In this document: piece after piece, positions 49,728 through 58,193 of the stretch
Layout of the letters: every line of letters starts with the position of its first letter
Numbering within the stretch: position 1 is the stretch's first letter
Assembly: GCF_003710815.1 (NCBI RefSeq)
Contig: NZ_RHHP01000003.1
Location: 124,001 to 188,000 of the forward strand
DNA from: Brevibacillus centrosporus
Lineage (GTDB): Bacteria; Bacillota; Bacilli; Brevibacillales; Brevibacillaceae
DNA length: 64,000 bases
Reading direction: 5' to 3'
Notes under the pieces: model-generated
What the model was told of the DNA's origin: nothing
The model's input: the letters and a program-made list of their open reading frames with translations, nothing else
The model's database searches: none
Made by a program: the position numbers and the translations under genes

Positions 49728-49750
49728 AAAGACGGGTATGTTTACCCGCC
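49728..49750 (-). terminator. Intrinsic terminator of the DUF3817 gene
   Basis: On the minus strand GGCGGGTAA-ACA-TACCCGTC is followed by TTTGCTAT, 34 bp past the stop codon of the upstream gene. Confidence 0.65.
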
Positions 49751-49783
49751 TTCGTTGTCGTGTTCGATCCTGTTGTCTACGCT

Positions 49784-50077
49784 TTACGGCTGTTCCCGCT
49801 TGAGACGTGCGTCCAGTACAAAATTGCCAAATGGAAGCAGTGACGCGATAAACGCACCAGCCACTTTCAAAATGGACCATCTTTTTTGGAAGGTCACATG
49901 TGCAAGTGCAAGTAGATAGAGTACGAAGAACAAGCCATGCAGGGATCCGGCCACTTTTACGGCAACGGGCACATCCAGCCAATACTTGAGAGGCATTGCG
50001 ATCCCGAGCAACACCAAATACGAGATTCCTTCCACAATACCGATTACACGAAAACGTCCGAGAGCCGTATTCATCAT
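49784..50077 (-). CDS. DUF3817-family membrane protein
   Basis: This 97-residue protein has three hydrophobic helices and the pattern RFRVIGIVEGISYLVLLGIAMPLKY at the start, SLHGLFFVLYLLAL in the middle and SLLPFGNFVLDARL at the end. This is characteristic of DUF3817 (YdzA-like) integral membrane proteins. The function is unknown. ATG 50077 follows AAGGATGG. A 9-bp inverted repeat flanks its putative promoter. Confidence 0.85.
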   Translation of the reverse strand: MMNTALGRFRVIGIVEGISYLVLLGIAMPLKYWLDVPVAVKVAGSLHGLFFVLYLLALAHVTFQKRWSILKVAGAFIASLLPFGNFVLDARLKREQP

Positions 50078-50100
50078 GAGCGGGTACCATCCTTGAGTGT

Positions 50101-50145
50101 AATTACCATCATTATAAACGAAACACTATCAAAAGAATGGTAATT
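50101..50145 (-). promoter_or_regulatory. Inverted repeat flanking the DUF3817 promoter
   Basis: AATTACCAT (50101-50109) and ATGGTAATT (50137-50145) are perfect 9-bp arms. Between them, on the minus strand, lies TATAAT, a perfect -10 box without a good -35 hexamer. The layout suggests control by a dimeric regulator. Confidence 0.45.
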
Positions 50146-50210
50146 GTCCAATGTTCATAATAATTTCAAAATCGGTCGCCCATCCCACTTTCCTCCATCG
50201 AATCCAGCAC

Positions 50211-51746
50211 TTATGACCCGCCTCGCCCCGGATTTGGTTCTTTGTGCCCTGTGGCATTCACCTGCACGCGCTCATTGCCCATCAGGATGATAAAGACGAC
50301 GGCCAATCCCGCAGGAACCAGCGCCCACAGAAACGTATGGGCGATAGACGAGGCGAGGAAATCCGTGATCTGATCCAGGATGGGGGAAGGTATCGCTGCA
50401 CGCGTTTCTGGTGTCAGGATCGCTCGTGGATCGCCTACGATTCCCTCTGGAAGACCGGATTGACCCGCAAACGCGTTTTTCATATCGCTCTCGAACAGGT
50501 TGCGCTGCACGATCCCAAAAATCGTAATTCCAAGCGTCATACCCAAGGAACGGAAAAACGAGCCTGTCGAGCTGGCCGATCCTCGTTGCCGCATATCAAA
50601 CCCGTGAATGACCGCCATTCCCAGTACCGAGAAAGAAAAGCCTACCCCAAAACCAGTCAGTATCATGTAAATAGTGACGAGCCATCTCGGCACTTCCGGG
50701 CTCAGCGTGCTTAACAGGAAAATACCAGGGACAAAAAAGACGGCGGATATCAGCATGATGCGGCGAAAGCTTATTTTCGTAGTGAGCATCCCGCCCAGCT
50801 GGCTGCCTACGACGGAGCCTACCATCATCGGTGTTAACAGCAGACCGGAATTGGTGGCCGATCCCCCGTACACCCCCTGAATATAAATAGGAAGATAGAC
50901 CGTTGAGATAATAAAAGCAGCGCCGTACAAAAGGGCAACGGCATTACTGGCCGCAAACAAACGGCGCTTGAACATCGCAAACGACAGGATCGGCTCTGCC
51001 GCTTTCGTTTCGATCCATAAAAACAGGAGAAACAGAACCAGGAAGCTCGTGAGCAAGCCCAGTATTTGCACCGATCCCCACGCGTATTGATTGCCGCCTA
51101 GCTCCAGGGAAAACATCAGGCTGACGACAGCTCCCACGAGGGTGATCGCGCCCCACCAGTCGATGCTTTGCTTTCGATGCTCCAGCGATTCCTTGTAATA
51201 CACCGAAATGAAATAGAGGGAGAGGGCACCGATCGGCACGTTGATATAAAAGATCCAGTGCCAGCCGATGTACTCGGTGATGTACGCGCCAAGCAACGGC
51301 CCGAACACACTGGACGTTCCAAATACGGCACCGAAAAGACCCGTCATTTTCCCCCGTTTTTCTGGCGGAAACACATCAAAAATAATGGTGAAAGCGATCG
51401 GCATCAGCGCGCCGCCGCCAATTCCCTGGATCGCGCGGTAGATACTCAGCTCGACAATGCTGTTCGCTGTTCCACACAAAATCGACCCTAGCAGGAATAC
51501 GATCAACCCGAACACATAAAACCGTTTTCGACCATACATATCGGACAGCTTCCCGAAAATCGGCATCCCTGCCATCGTTGCCACCATGTACGCCGAGGTC
51601 ACCCAGACGAACTTGTCTAGTCCGCCTAGCTCCCCTACAATCGTTCCCATCGCCGTTGCTACGATTGTATTATCCATCGATGCCATCAACAGGCCCAGCA
51701 AAAGACCTGCGAGGACAAAATTTACTTTGCTCTCCTTGGTGATCAA
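50211..51746 (-). CDS. DHA2-family drug/metabolite exporter (EmrB/QacA type MFS)
   Basis: About 511 residues with 14 predicted membrane helices. MFS motifs are present: ASMDNTIVATAMGTI in helix 1, GKLSDMYGRKRF in the 2-3 loop and IQGIGGGALMPIAFTI in helix 4. It is a proton-driven exporter of toxic or hydrophobic compounds in the cytoplasmic membrane. I take the TTG at 51746 as start because AAGGAGATGATTGG precedes it and the next residues are ITKESKVNF; further upstream the frame has no site. No regulator is adjacent, and the downstream gap shows only the 50101-50145 repeat. Substrates are not predictable. Confidence 0.9.
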   Translation of the reverse strand: MITKESKVNFVLAGLLLGLLMASMDNTIVATAMGTIVGELGGLDKFVWVTSAYMVATMAGMPIFGKLSDMYGRKRFYVFGLIVFLLGSILCGTANSIVELSIYRAIQGIGGGALMPIAFTIIFDVFPPEKRGKMTGLFGAVFGTSSVFGPLLGAYITEYIGWHWIFYINVPIGALSLYFISVYYKESLEHRKQSIDWWGAITLVGAVVSLMFSLELGGNQYAWGSVQILGLLTSFLVLFLLFLWIETKAAEPILSFAMFKRRLFAASNAVALLYGAAFIISTVYLPIYIQGVYGGSATNSGLLLTPMMVGSVVGSQLGGMLTTKISFRRIMLISAVFFVPGIFLLSTLSPEVPRWLVTIYMILTGFGVGFSFSVLGMAVIHGFDMRQRGSASSTGSFFRSLGMTLGITIFGIVQRNLFESDMKNAFAGQSGLPEGIVGDPRAILTPETRAAIPSPILDQITDFLASSIAHTFLWALVPAGLAVVFIILMGNERVQVNATGHKEPNPGRGGS

Positions 51747-51828
51747 CCAATCATCTCCTTCATTGCGGCACTTCCAGTTGCTCTTCCAAATGTATCCGCT
51801 TTTCATTGCCTTTATAATGGTTCTACAC

Positions 51829-51857
51829 GAAAAAAAATGCTCCTGCGCAAGGAGCAT
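51829..51857 (-). terminator. Terminator of the homogentisate operon
   Basis: On the minus strand ATGCTCCT-TGCGC-AGGAGCAT is followed by TTTTTTTCG, 28 bp past the hmgA stop. Confidence 0.88.
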
Positions 51858-51885
51858 GGAAACCATCTCGTTCATTTATCTGGTA

Positions 51886-53040
51886 CTAGGGCAGCCAGCT
51901 GTACATGTAGTTCGGATCCTCGTAGGAATGGGCCTGCTTGACGACTCGAAGCGGACGGAAGGTATCGATCATGACAGCCAGTTCCTTTGTTTCCTTTTTG
52001 CCGATGCTGCCTTCCATTTTCCCTGGATGCGGACCATGAGGCAGCCCGCTTGGATGCAAAGTGATCGAGCCCTCGGAAATTCCTTTGCGGCTCATGAATT
52101 CGCCAGCAACGTAGTACAGGACCTCATCGCTTTCTACGTTGCTGTGCACGTAGGGAGCCGGGACTGCCAGAGGATGATAGTCGTACAGACGAGGAACAAA
52201 GGAGCAAACCACGTAGTTGTGCCCCTCAAAGGTTTGGTGCACCGTCGGCGGCTGGTGGACACGACCTGTAATCGGCTCAAAGTCGTGAATGCTGAAAGCA
52301 TAGGGATACAAATAGCCGTCCCACCCGACCGCGTCCAAGGGATGAAAATCATACAGGTACGACGTCAGCATCCCCTGCGCGCGTACGCGAACCTCGAATT
52401 CTCCCCGTTCATCCTTTGCCTCCAGTCGTTCGGGCACTCGAAAATCCCGCTCGCAAAACGGCGAATGCTCCAGCATCTGTCCATGTGCATTGCGGTACCG
52501 TTTCGGCGGGACGATTTCCGAATTCGATTCGACCACCAGAAAGCGGGCCTCGCTCGTTTCCAGAACAACACGATAGGTCGTGCCAATCGGAATGATCAGG
52601 TAATCGCCCGGATAGAAGGAAAGCTCGCCAAAGATGCTCTCGATTTTCCCTTCTCCCTCGTGGACAAAGATCAGCTCGTCGCCTTCCCCGTTCCGGTAAA
52701 AATAAGGCATGCTCTGTGTCGGACGTGCCACTCCGATCGTCAAATCCTCATTTCCCAGAAACATGACTCTCGCTTCCAGGAAGTCCCCGCCTGATTCCAC
52801 GCTTGCCGTCCCAAAATGGCGGTGCTTGAGGGCGTCCTTTTCTTCCCATTCATAGTGAATGTCTTTGATTTTCTTTACGGCTTTCACCTGGGTAGGCGGG
52901 TTGATATGGTAGATCAACGATTGAATCCCGGAAAATCCCTTGGTCCCCATCAGCTGCTCATAGTAGAGTCCGCCGTCCTCTTTTCGAAACTGCGTATGAC
53001 GCTTCGGGGGTACGTTTCCCAGCTTTACATAGTGCGGCAT
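51886..53040 (-). CDS. hmgA: Homogentisate 1,2-dioxygenase
   Basis: This 384-residue cupin-fold Fe(II) dioxygenase opens homogentisate to maleylacetoacetate. Family features are the start MPHYVKLGNVPPKRHTQF, LIFVHEGEGKIESIFGEL near residue 140, YPGDYLIIPIGTTYRV near 162 and SNVESDEVLYYVAGEF near 310. SGLPHGPHPGKME near 335 carries metal-ligand histidines. ATG 53040 follows GGAGGAGCATGT. It is the last gene of the operon, 40 bp after fahA. The length suits the shorter bacterial form of the enzyme. Confidence 0.94.
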   Translation of the reverse strand: MPHYVKLGNVPPKRHTQFRKEDGGLYYEQLMGTKGFSGIQSLIYHINPPTQVKAVKKIKDIHYEWEEKDALKHRHFGTASVESGGDFLEARVMFLGNEDLTIGVARPTQSMPYFYRNGEGDELIFVHEGEGKIESIFGELSFYPGDYLIIPIGTTYRVVLETSEARFLVVESNSEIVPPKRYRNAHGQMLEHSPFCERDFRVPERLEAKDERGEFEVRVRAQGMLTSYLYDFHPLDAVGWDGYLYPYAFSIHDFEPITGRVHQPPTVHQTFEGHNYVVCSFVPRLYDYHPLAVPAPYVHSNVESDEVLYYVAGEFMSRKGISEGSITLHPSGLPHGPHPGKMEGSIGKKETKELAVMIDTFRPLRVVKQAHSYEDPNYMYSWLP

Positions 53041-53080
53041 ACATGCTCCTCCGTTTCCTATCCTTTATCACGTCTGTCTG

Positions 53081-54355
53081 TCAGCTCGATTTTCCTGCTG
53101 GAAGAACGCGCCCCGTCACTTCACCAAATCCGATCCGATAGCCTTCCCCTTGACACCATCCGGTTATCGTCAGACGATCTCCATCCTCAAGCCAGACTCG
53201 CTGTTCGCCGTTTTCCAGCTCAAGCGGCTCCGTTCCGCGCCAGGACAGCTCGAGCAAGCTGCCTCGCATCTCTTTTTCCGGTCCGCTGATCGTTCCCGAA
53301 GCCAACAAATCACCAGGTCTCAGGTTGCAGCCGCCTACGGTATGATGAGCGATCTGTTGCGCCATACTCCAGTAGAGATAGCGGAAGTTGCTGGCGGCAA
53401 TCCGCTGTGGCTTCCCCATACTCGCTCCCTGCAAGGACACCTCGAGGCGAATGTCAAACGAACCTGCTCCAGTGGACCGCAAATAGGGCAACGGCTGCGG
53501 CTCCTGTTCGGGTCCTGCCACGCGGAAAGGCTCCAAAGCCTCAAATGGGATGACCCAGGGCGAGATCGACGTCGCGAAGTTTTTCGCAATAAACGGCCCG
53601 AGCGGCTGGTATTCCCACGTCTGAATATCGCGGGCGCTCCAGTCATTCACCAGGACAAGCCCGAAAATATGATCCTCCGCCTCTTCTACCGGTATTGGCT
53701 CTCCCAACGAATTGCCCGGACCGATCAGCCAGCCCATCTCCAGCTCGAAATCTAGCTGCTTGCAGGGACCGTAGACGGGTGCTTCTGCTGCCGGTGGCTT
53801 CATCTGGCCCTGTGGCCTGCGCACGTCCGTCCCGCTGAGAACAACAGAGCTTGCCCGGCCATGATAGCCGACAGGAAGGTGCGTCCAGTTTGGCATGAGG
53901 GCATTGTCTTTTCCACGGAACATGATCCCGACATTCGTCGCATGCTCCTTGGAAGCATAAAAGTCGGTGTAATCGCCTATCTGTGCTGGCATGAGCAGCT
54001 CGACGTCCGCCATCCGGTGAAAAGCCTTGTCCCGAAGCACGGCATCGTCGCGCAGGGTCGCTTCATCTGCGCTGAGCAGCTGCTGGATTTTCGCCCTCAC
54101 TTCCTTCCATACCTTGCGCCCAAGAGCCATGTATGCGTTCAAGGAAGGCTGGTCAAATACGTTTTTGCCAGCCACACCAGTCGTCTGGAAGTGCCCGAAT
54201 TTGTCTAGAACAGAAAGATCCAGGACGAATTCTCCGATGGCGACACCGATACGTGCAGTTCGGTCAAAGTGAGGACGAAATACGCCGTACGGCAAATTCT
54301 GGATGGGGAAGGGAGATTCTGCTCCAACCTCGATAAAGGAACGCATCATGGTCAT
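53081..54355 (-). CDS. fahA: Fumarylacetoacetase
   Basis: This 424-residue enzyme hydrolyses fumarylacetoacetate to fumarate and acetoacetate, the last step of tyrosine degradation. It begins [22 protein letters not shown] and shows [18 protein letters not shown] near residue 132, [15 protein letters not shown] near 230 and [19 protein letters not shown] near 345, all conserved. The Ca/Mg ligands Asp, Glu and Asp fall in these blocks. ATG 54355 overlaps the preceding stop (ATGA) and lies close to a GGAGGAG site; the ATG at 54349 is an alternative with better spacing. Confidence 0.94.
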   Translation of the reverse strand: MTMMRSFIEVGAESPFPIQNLPYGVFRPHFDRTARIGVAIGEFVLDLSVLDKFGHFQTTGVAGKNVFDQPSLNAYMALGRKVWKEVRAKIQQLLSADEATLRDDAVLRDKAFHRMADVELLMPAQIGDYTDFYASKEHATNVGIMFRGKDNALMPNWTHLPVGYHGRASSVVLSGTDVRRPQGQMKPPAAEAPVYGPCKQLDFELEMGWLIGPGNSLGEPIPVEEAEDHIFGLVLVNDWSARDIQTWEYQPLGPFIAKNFATSISPWVIPFEALEPFRVAGPEQEPQPLPYLRSTGAGSFDIRLEVSLQGASMGKPQRIAASNFRYLYWSMAQQIAHHTVGGCNLRPGDLLASGTISGPEKEMRGSLLELSWRGTEPLELENGEQRVWLEDGDRLTITGWCQGEGYRIGFGEVTGRVLPAGKSS

Positions 54356-55311
54356 TTCTCCTCCTGAGAGTAAAAGTGCAATCCTCGCAAATCGTCCCGC
54401 GGCTCGTCAAAGCTGCAGCTGCCATACGAGCACAAGGCCACTTCACGAAATCGTCTAATGCCTGCGGCAGAGATGGAAAGCCCTCGCCAAGTCAGCTCAT
54501 CCGACTGAAAAGAGAAGTGCTCGGCTTGCTCATCCCCGAGTATTTCCTGAACGGTCTGTGCATCCAGCTGATGGGCGCAGGCAAGCAAGCCTGCTGTAAA
54601 AACGTTGAGAAAGCCATGCATCCGGGTCTGAACCTCCTGTCGGTACATACGAATGGGATGGTGCAGCCCTGCCGTAAATTTGAGGGCAATCCCGCGGTCC
54701 CGACAACCGATGAGAACAGCTGCCACCTGCTCCACCGTTGGGAACGTGTCTGCCGTCACGCCTCCGGTACGCAGCTTCAGGCCCAGCTTCATGTCCCCTT
54801 GTGCGTTGATCGCGGCGATGGCATCGAGAGCTTCCATCAAACGAGCTTCCCGCTCTGGATGAAAGGGCTCCGCGAGCTCGCAAAAAACGCGCAAGTCTCG
54901 CTTTTTCGCCTCCTCCGCGATGAATGCTAGCAGGCTGCCACCTTCCCAAGCAGGAGGAAGGGGCTGCTCCCAGACCCCAACCTTTCCCGACTCAGCGAAT
55001 TCAGCGTGAAAGGACGCCACCTGGTTCAGGTCTTCCTGCAAGTACTCCCTGCAGCTTTCCTCATCTGCACTTTTCCGTCCCAGTGCAGCGATCTTCAAAG
55101 GCTGCTCTTTGGAAAACAGCGTCTTGTAGTGAGCCAAATTCATCAAGGCCGTAGCCGGAATGACGAAGTGCCCCAGAATCCAGGCGTCAGGATCTGCCTG
55201 ATAGGAAGCGTAATGACGTACCGATGTCTCCAGCGGCAGACTAGCTGGAGGAAACAATCCAGCGTAGTCAATCAGATGGGTCAGAAAAGCTTGTATGCTC
55301 CCCACTTCCAA
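54352..55311 (-). CDS. Uncharacterised conserved protein of the tyrosine-catabolism operon
   Basis: This 319-residue cytosolic protein is encoded between hppD and fahA, 18 bp after hppD and overlapping fahA by ATGA, so it is firmly part of this pathway operon. The N-terminus contains [17 protein letters not shown] and [15 protein letters not shown]. The middle and C-terminal parts ([46 protein letters not shown]) show strand-loop patterns with Lys, Arg and His ends that resemble a TIM-barrel. I know no assigned function. Maleylacetoacetate isomerase is absent from the operon, so a role at that step is a reasonable hypothesis. The start is TTG 55311, five bases after GGAGGGGAAG; GTG two codons later is possible. 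Confidence 0.85.
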   Translation of the reverse strand: MEVGSIQAFLTHLIDYAGLFPPASLPLETSVRHYASYQADPDAWILGHFVIPATALMNLAHYKTLFSKEQPLKIAALGRKSADEESCREYLQEDLNQVASFHAEFAESGKVGVWEQPLPPAWEGGSLLAFIAEEAKKRDLRVFCELAEPFHPEREARLMEALDAIAAINAQGDMKLGLKLRTGGVTADTFPTVEQVAAVLIGCRDRGIALKFTAGLHHPIRMYRQEVQTRMHGFLNVFTAGLLACAHQLDAQTVQEILGDEQAEHFSFQSDELTWRGLSISAAGIRRFREVALCSYGSCSFDEPRDDLRGLHFYSQEEK

Positions 55312-55329
55312 CTTCCCCTCCCGATATAC

Positions 55330-56451
55330 TTACATATTTCCACGCCGTTCTTGTTCGCGCTCGATTGACTCGAACAAAGCTTTGAAGTTGCCATCGCCGA
55401 ATCCTACTGCCCCTTTGCGCTGAATGATTTCGATGAAAAGCGTTGGCCGGTCCACGATCGGCTTCGTGAAAATTTGCAGCAGGTAGCCTTCATCGTCACG
55501 GTCTACCAGGATATTCAGCTCCTGCAGCTTTTGCAGATCCTCATCAATATCCCCTACGCGGCTGGCCAGCTCTTCGTAATAGGTTGCAGGTGTCGTCAGG
55601 AATTCGATGCCATTTGCTTTCAGAGCAGCTACCGTTTTAATAATGTCATTGGTCAGCAAGGCCAGATGCTGCACACCTGCTCCATTGAAGTATTCCAGAT
55701 ATTCCTCGATCTGCGACTTGCGTTTTCCTTCGGCAGGCTCGTTGATCGGAAACTTGATTCGACCCGTACCATTCATCATCACTTTGGACATCAAAGCGGA
55801 GTACTCGGTAGAAATATTCTCATCGTCAAAATGCTTGAGCACCCGGAAGCCAAATACGTTTTCATAATAGGAGACCCACTTCTCCATCTCCTCCACGTTC
55901 CCTACGATATGGTCGATCCCGATCAGACCCGTAGACTCGGCTGCAACCGTTCCCTCATACGGCTCAAAGCCCGGCAAAAAGGCGCCCGTGTAATCCGTCG
56001 TTTCCACCAAGGTATGGATGGTGTCCCCATATGTACCGACTATCGCCTTTTTGACAGTTCCGTTTGCGTCCTTCTCTTCCCACGGCTCGCGAACCGCGAT
56101 CGCTCCACGCTCGACTGCTCCCCAGTAGGCCGCCTCCACATCGGAAACCTTCAGAGCTATGTCGCTTGCTCCCTCTCCGTGAAGCTTGACGAAATCAGCA
56201 ATCTCGGTATTCGCAGAAAGCGTCCCCGTCACGACAAAGCGGATCGCTCCCTGCTCGAGAACATAAGAGACTCGGTCCCGGCAATTCGTTTCCAGCCCTC
56301 GATAGAAAGTCATTTGAAAACCAAAGGCTTTGCACAAGTAATAAGCAGTCTGTTTGGCATTTCCTACGAACAGCTCAACGTGATGAATGCTTTGTACAGG
56401 GAAAATCTCTTCTCTTTGCTCGACTTTTCCAGTTACTTGTTGAACGGACAT
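55330..56451 (-). CDS. hppD: 4-hydroxyphenylpyruvate dioxygenase
   Basis: This 373-residue Fe(II) enzyme converts 4-hydroxyphenylpyruvate to homogentisate. Two vicinal-oxygen-chelate domains are visible. The first starts VQSIHHVELFVGNAKQTA. The second carries the iron ligands in GIDHIVGNVEEME (His), GVQHLALLTNDI (His) and PTLFIEIIQRKG (Glu). The C-terminal helix motif VGFGDGNFKALFESIEREQ matches the family. I start at ATG 56451, nine bases after AGGAGGAAATGTTC; an ATG two codons earlier is too close to the site. It is the first operon gene, with a visible promoter. Confidence 0.95.
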   Translation of the reverse strand: MSVQQVTGKVEQREEIFPVQSIHHVELFVGNAKQTAYYLCKAFGFQMTFYRGLETNCRDRVSYVLEQGAIRFVVTGTLSANTEIADFVKLHGEGASDIALKVSDVEAAYWGAVERGAIAVREPWEEKDANGTVKKAIVGTYGDTIHTLVETTDYTGAFLPGFEPYEGTVAAESTGLIGIDHIVGNVEEMEKWVSYYENVFGFRVLKHFDDENISTEYSALMSKVMMNGTGRIKFPINEPAEGKRKSQIEEYLEYFNGAGVQHLALLTNDIIKTVAALKANGIEFLTTPATYYEELASRVGDIDEDLQKLQELNILVDRDDEGYLLQIFTKPIVDRPTLFIEIIQRKGAVGFGDGNFKALFESIEREQERRGNM

Positions 56452-56527
56452 GAACATTTCCTCCTAGTGGTTTCCGAGTTTTCTTTTGAGGTGCGACTGA
56501 AATGATGAATGATTTTTACAATTCAAA

Positions 56528-56556
56528 ATAGTAGAAGGAAATGATTGTCCGTGCAA
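56528..56556 (-). promoter_or_regulatory. Candidate promoter of the hppD operon
   Basis: On the minus strand TTGCAC (56551-56556) and TACTAT (56528-56533) are 17 bp apart, about 75 bp before the hppD start. Confidence 0.55.
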
Positions 56557-56711
56557 GAACACGCGCCAACGCAGACGTGCTTTACCGGACTTGCCATGCG
56601 CTACATTAAAGCGGTTGGGATTTGATGCATGCTCTTGCTGAGATTTCCATACGGCTTATAAAATTCATTCCAGAAGATCCAATACCGTTTTATGCAAAAG
56701 GGGCGAGGAAT

Positions 56712-56957
56712 ATGGAGCATATCATCAAATTTTGTCCGTGCAATTTTGAGAGACAGCTGTGCGAGATAAAGGACAGGCTGAGGCAGCTGCCAAATGTCAC
56801 CGTGACGGATGAGCGTTGCCTCAATTACTGTGGTCAGTGTCTGGAGAAGCCTTTTGCCCTGCTCCATAAAAAGAATGTTGTTGGCGATACGGCTGAGGAG
56901 CTCTATCGTCTACTCGTGGAAAATCTTGCTGTGGCAGAAAAGTCAGGAAGTACGTGA
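56712..56957 (+). CDS. YuzB-like DUF1450 protein
   Basis: This 81-residue protein of the DUF1450/YuzB family has KFCPCNFERQLCEI at residues 6-19 and CLNYCGQCLEKPFALL at 36-51. The six cysteines (8, 10, 17, 36, 40, 43) suggest metal or Fe-S binding. The function is unknown in the family. ATG 56712 follows GGGGCGAGGAAT. The frame is open 30 codons further upstream but lacks a site. It is divergent from hppD. Confidence 0.82.
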   Translation: MEHIIKFCPCNFERQLCEIKDRLRQLPNVTVTDERCLNYCGQCLEKPFALLHKKNVVGDTAEELYRLLVENLAVAEKSGST

Positions 56958-56989
56958 TAGGTGGTCGTTTATGCTGTTGGGGAGGAGAG

Positions 56990-57120
56990 GAAAAGGGGGA
57001 AAACGCTCGGTTAGTAGGGCCACCTGCTCTGGGGTCATTCCTGTTCAGAGGTGGACGCTAAGAGCAGGTTCCGCTTTTTCCACTCCGCCTGGGCTGTGTC
57101 CCTAATGCCCTCGCTTTTTT
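56990..57120. other. Gene-free stretch with mutually exclusive hairpins
   Basis: The gap 56958-57375 (418 bp) has no convincing gene. Within it CCACCTGCTCTG (57020-57031) can pair with CAGAGGTGG (57046-57054) or, through ACCTGCTCT (57022-57030), with AGAGCAGGT (57061-57069). The two structures exclude one another. It could be a structured RNA or a dispersed repeat; no promoter is evident. Confidence 0.3.
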
Positions 57121-57307
57121 CTCCCTTTTCCTCAGATTTTCTTCGGTGTCACTTCAAGAAATCAGGTGCCCAAAGCCAAGCAAAGACGTTAAAGCAGCGT
57201 GCTGGAAACCATTTTGATTCTAAAGTGTGTGGGCATCGCATGGGAGTGCATTTTGGAAGCGTAGTATGCTATGAACCGGATTGGAAGATCGAACGCTTCC
57301 CCGCATA

Positions 57308-57360
57308 AAAAAACACCTTTCCTGTTCCCGCCAGAAGGCAGAGCTCCAAAAAAGGTGTCG
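57308..57360 (-). terminator. Terminator of the FAD oxidoreductase gene
   Basis: On the minus strand GACACCTTT and AAAGGTGT pair around a long loop and are followed by TTTTTTTATGC, 16 bp past the stop codon. Confidence 0.7.
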
Positions 57361-57375
57361 TTTGGGTTTGTCCGT

Positions 57376-57945
57376 TTAGTTTGTTTTCAAAACATCGTGG
57401 TCCACATAACGCTCGCCGTTCAGCTCGCTGATGACATTGATCGCCACTTTTGCTCCATCACCGGAAGTGATGATAGTATGTACGCTCACGCCAGCAACCG
57501 TACCAGCAGCCCAGATGCCTGCGACGTTTGTTTTTCCTTGTGCATCTACATCCACAACGGTCTTGATGCGAGGTTCTGTACCAGCTTTGGTAGCCACTCC
57601 CGCTTTTTCAGCCAGGTCTACCAGAGCACCAGTAGCCAGGATGACATGCTTCGCTTCAAAGGAGCCTTTTTCAGCCGTTTCTACAGTCAGGCCTTGCTCC
57701 CCTTTTACAATATTCGTTACTTGATCGGTAACCAATTCAGCGCCGAATTTGGCTGCTTGCTTTTTCCCCGTTTCAATCAGGTCAGGGCCGGAAATTTCCA
57801 TGATTCCGTAATGATTTTCCATCCAAGCACGTTTTGTCATGCTTTTATCACTGTCGACCAACAATGTTTTTTTCCCTGCTTTCGCAGCAAACAAAGCTGC
57901 ACTACCACCTGCGGGACCCGCTCCAATAATCACGATATCGAACAA
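57376..57945 (-). CDS. Short NAD(P)/FAD-dependent oxidoreductase (thioredoxin-reductase-like)
   Basis: This 189-residue protein has the FAD-binding Rossmann motif FDIVIIGAGPAGGSAALFAAKAG at the start, HVILATGALVDLAEKAG in the middle, and GIWAAGTVAGVSVHTIITSGDGAKVAINV, the FAD-closing GxxAAGD-like block, at the end. It is a single FAD domain: the NAD(P) domain and redox CxxC of thioredoxin reductases are missing. This short form is a recognised Bacillaceae group, so it is not a truncation. Its partner and substrate are unknown. I start at TTG 57945, ten bases after AAAGGGG; a TTG at 57954 abuts the site. A TATAAT box lies at about 57984. Confidence 0.82.
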   Translation of the reverse strand: MFDIVIIGAGPAGGSAALFAAKAGKKTLLVDSDKSMTKRAWMENHYGIMEISGPDLIETGKKQAAKFGAELVTDQVTNIVKGEQGLTVETAEKGSFEAKHVILATGALVDLAEKAGVATKAGTEPRIKTVVDVDAQGKTNVAGIWAAGTVAGVSVHTIITSGDGAKVAINVISELNGERYVDHDVLKTN

Positions 57946-58112
57946 GACAAGCAACCCCTTTCCAAAATGTGTTTCACAACATAATTATATACTATGTCTA
58001 AAAAAAGAAAACCCCTGAAGTGCAGGCTCTAGCAGATTAGCCTTTCGAATAAGCCAACGTACTCACTTATTTTGGCAGGAACGAATGACTTCATGCACCA
58101 GATCCAGCTGCT

Positions 58113-58152
58113 GAAAAAGGCCAGCCGTACGAGGTTCTCGTACCGGCTGGCT
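58113..58152 (-). terminator. Terminator of the amidohydrolase/ABC operon
   Basis: GCCAGCCG(G)TACGAG and CTCGTACGGCTGGC form a long stem with a three-base loop, followed on the minus strand by CTTTTTC. It lies 41 bp past the stop codon at 58194. Confidence 0.85.
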
Positions 58153-58193
58153 CTTTGATAGGGCCCGCTGCCTGAACAGCTCGCCATCGCTTT

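Noticed and set aside
57051..57308. 85-codon plus-strand frame in the gap before the FAD oxidoreductase
   Set aside because: No ribosome binding site, no family pattern and low-complexity composition; it also runs up to a minus-strand terminator.
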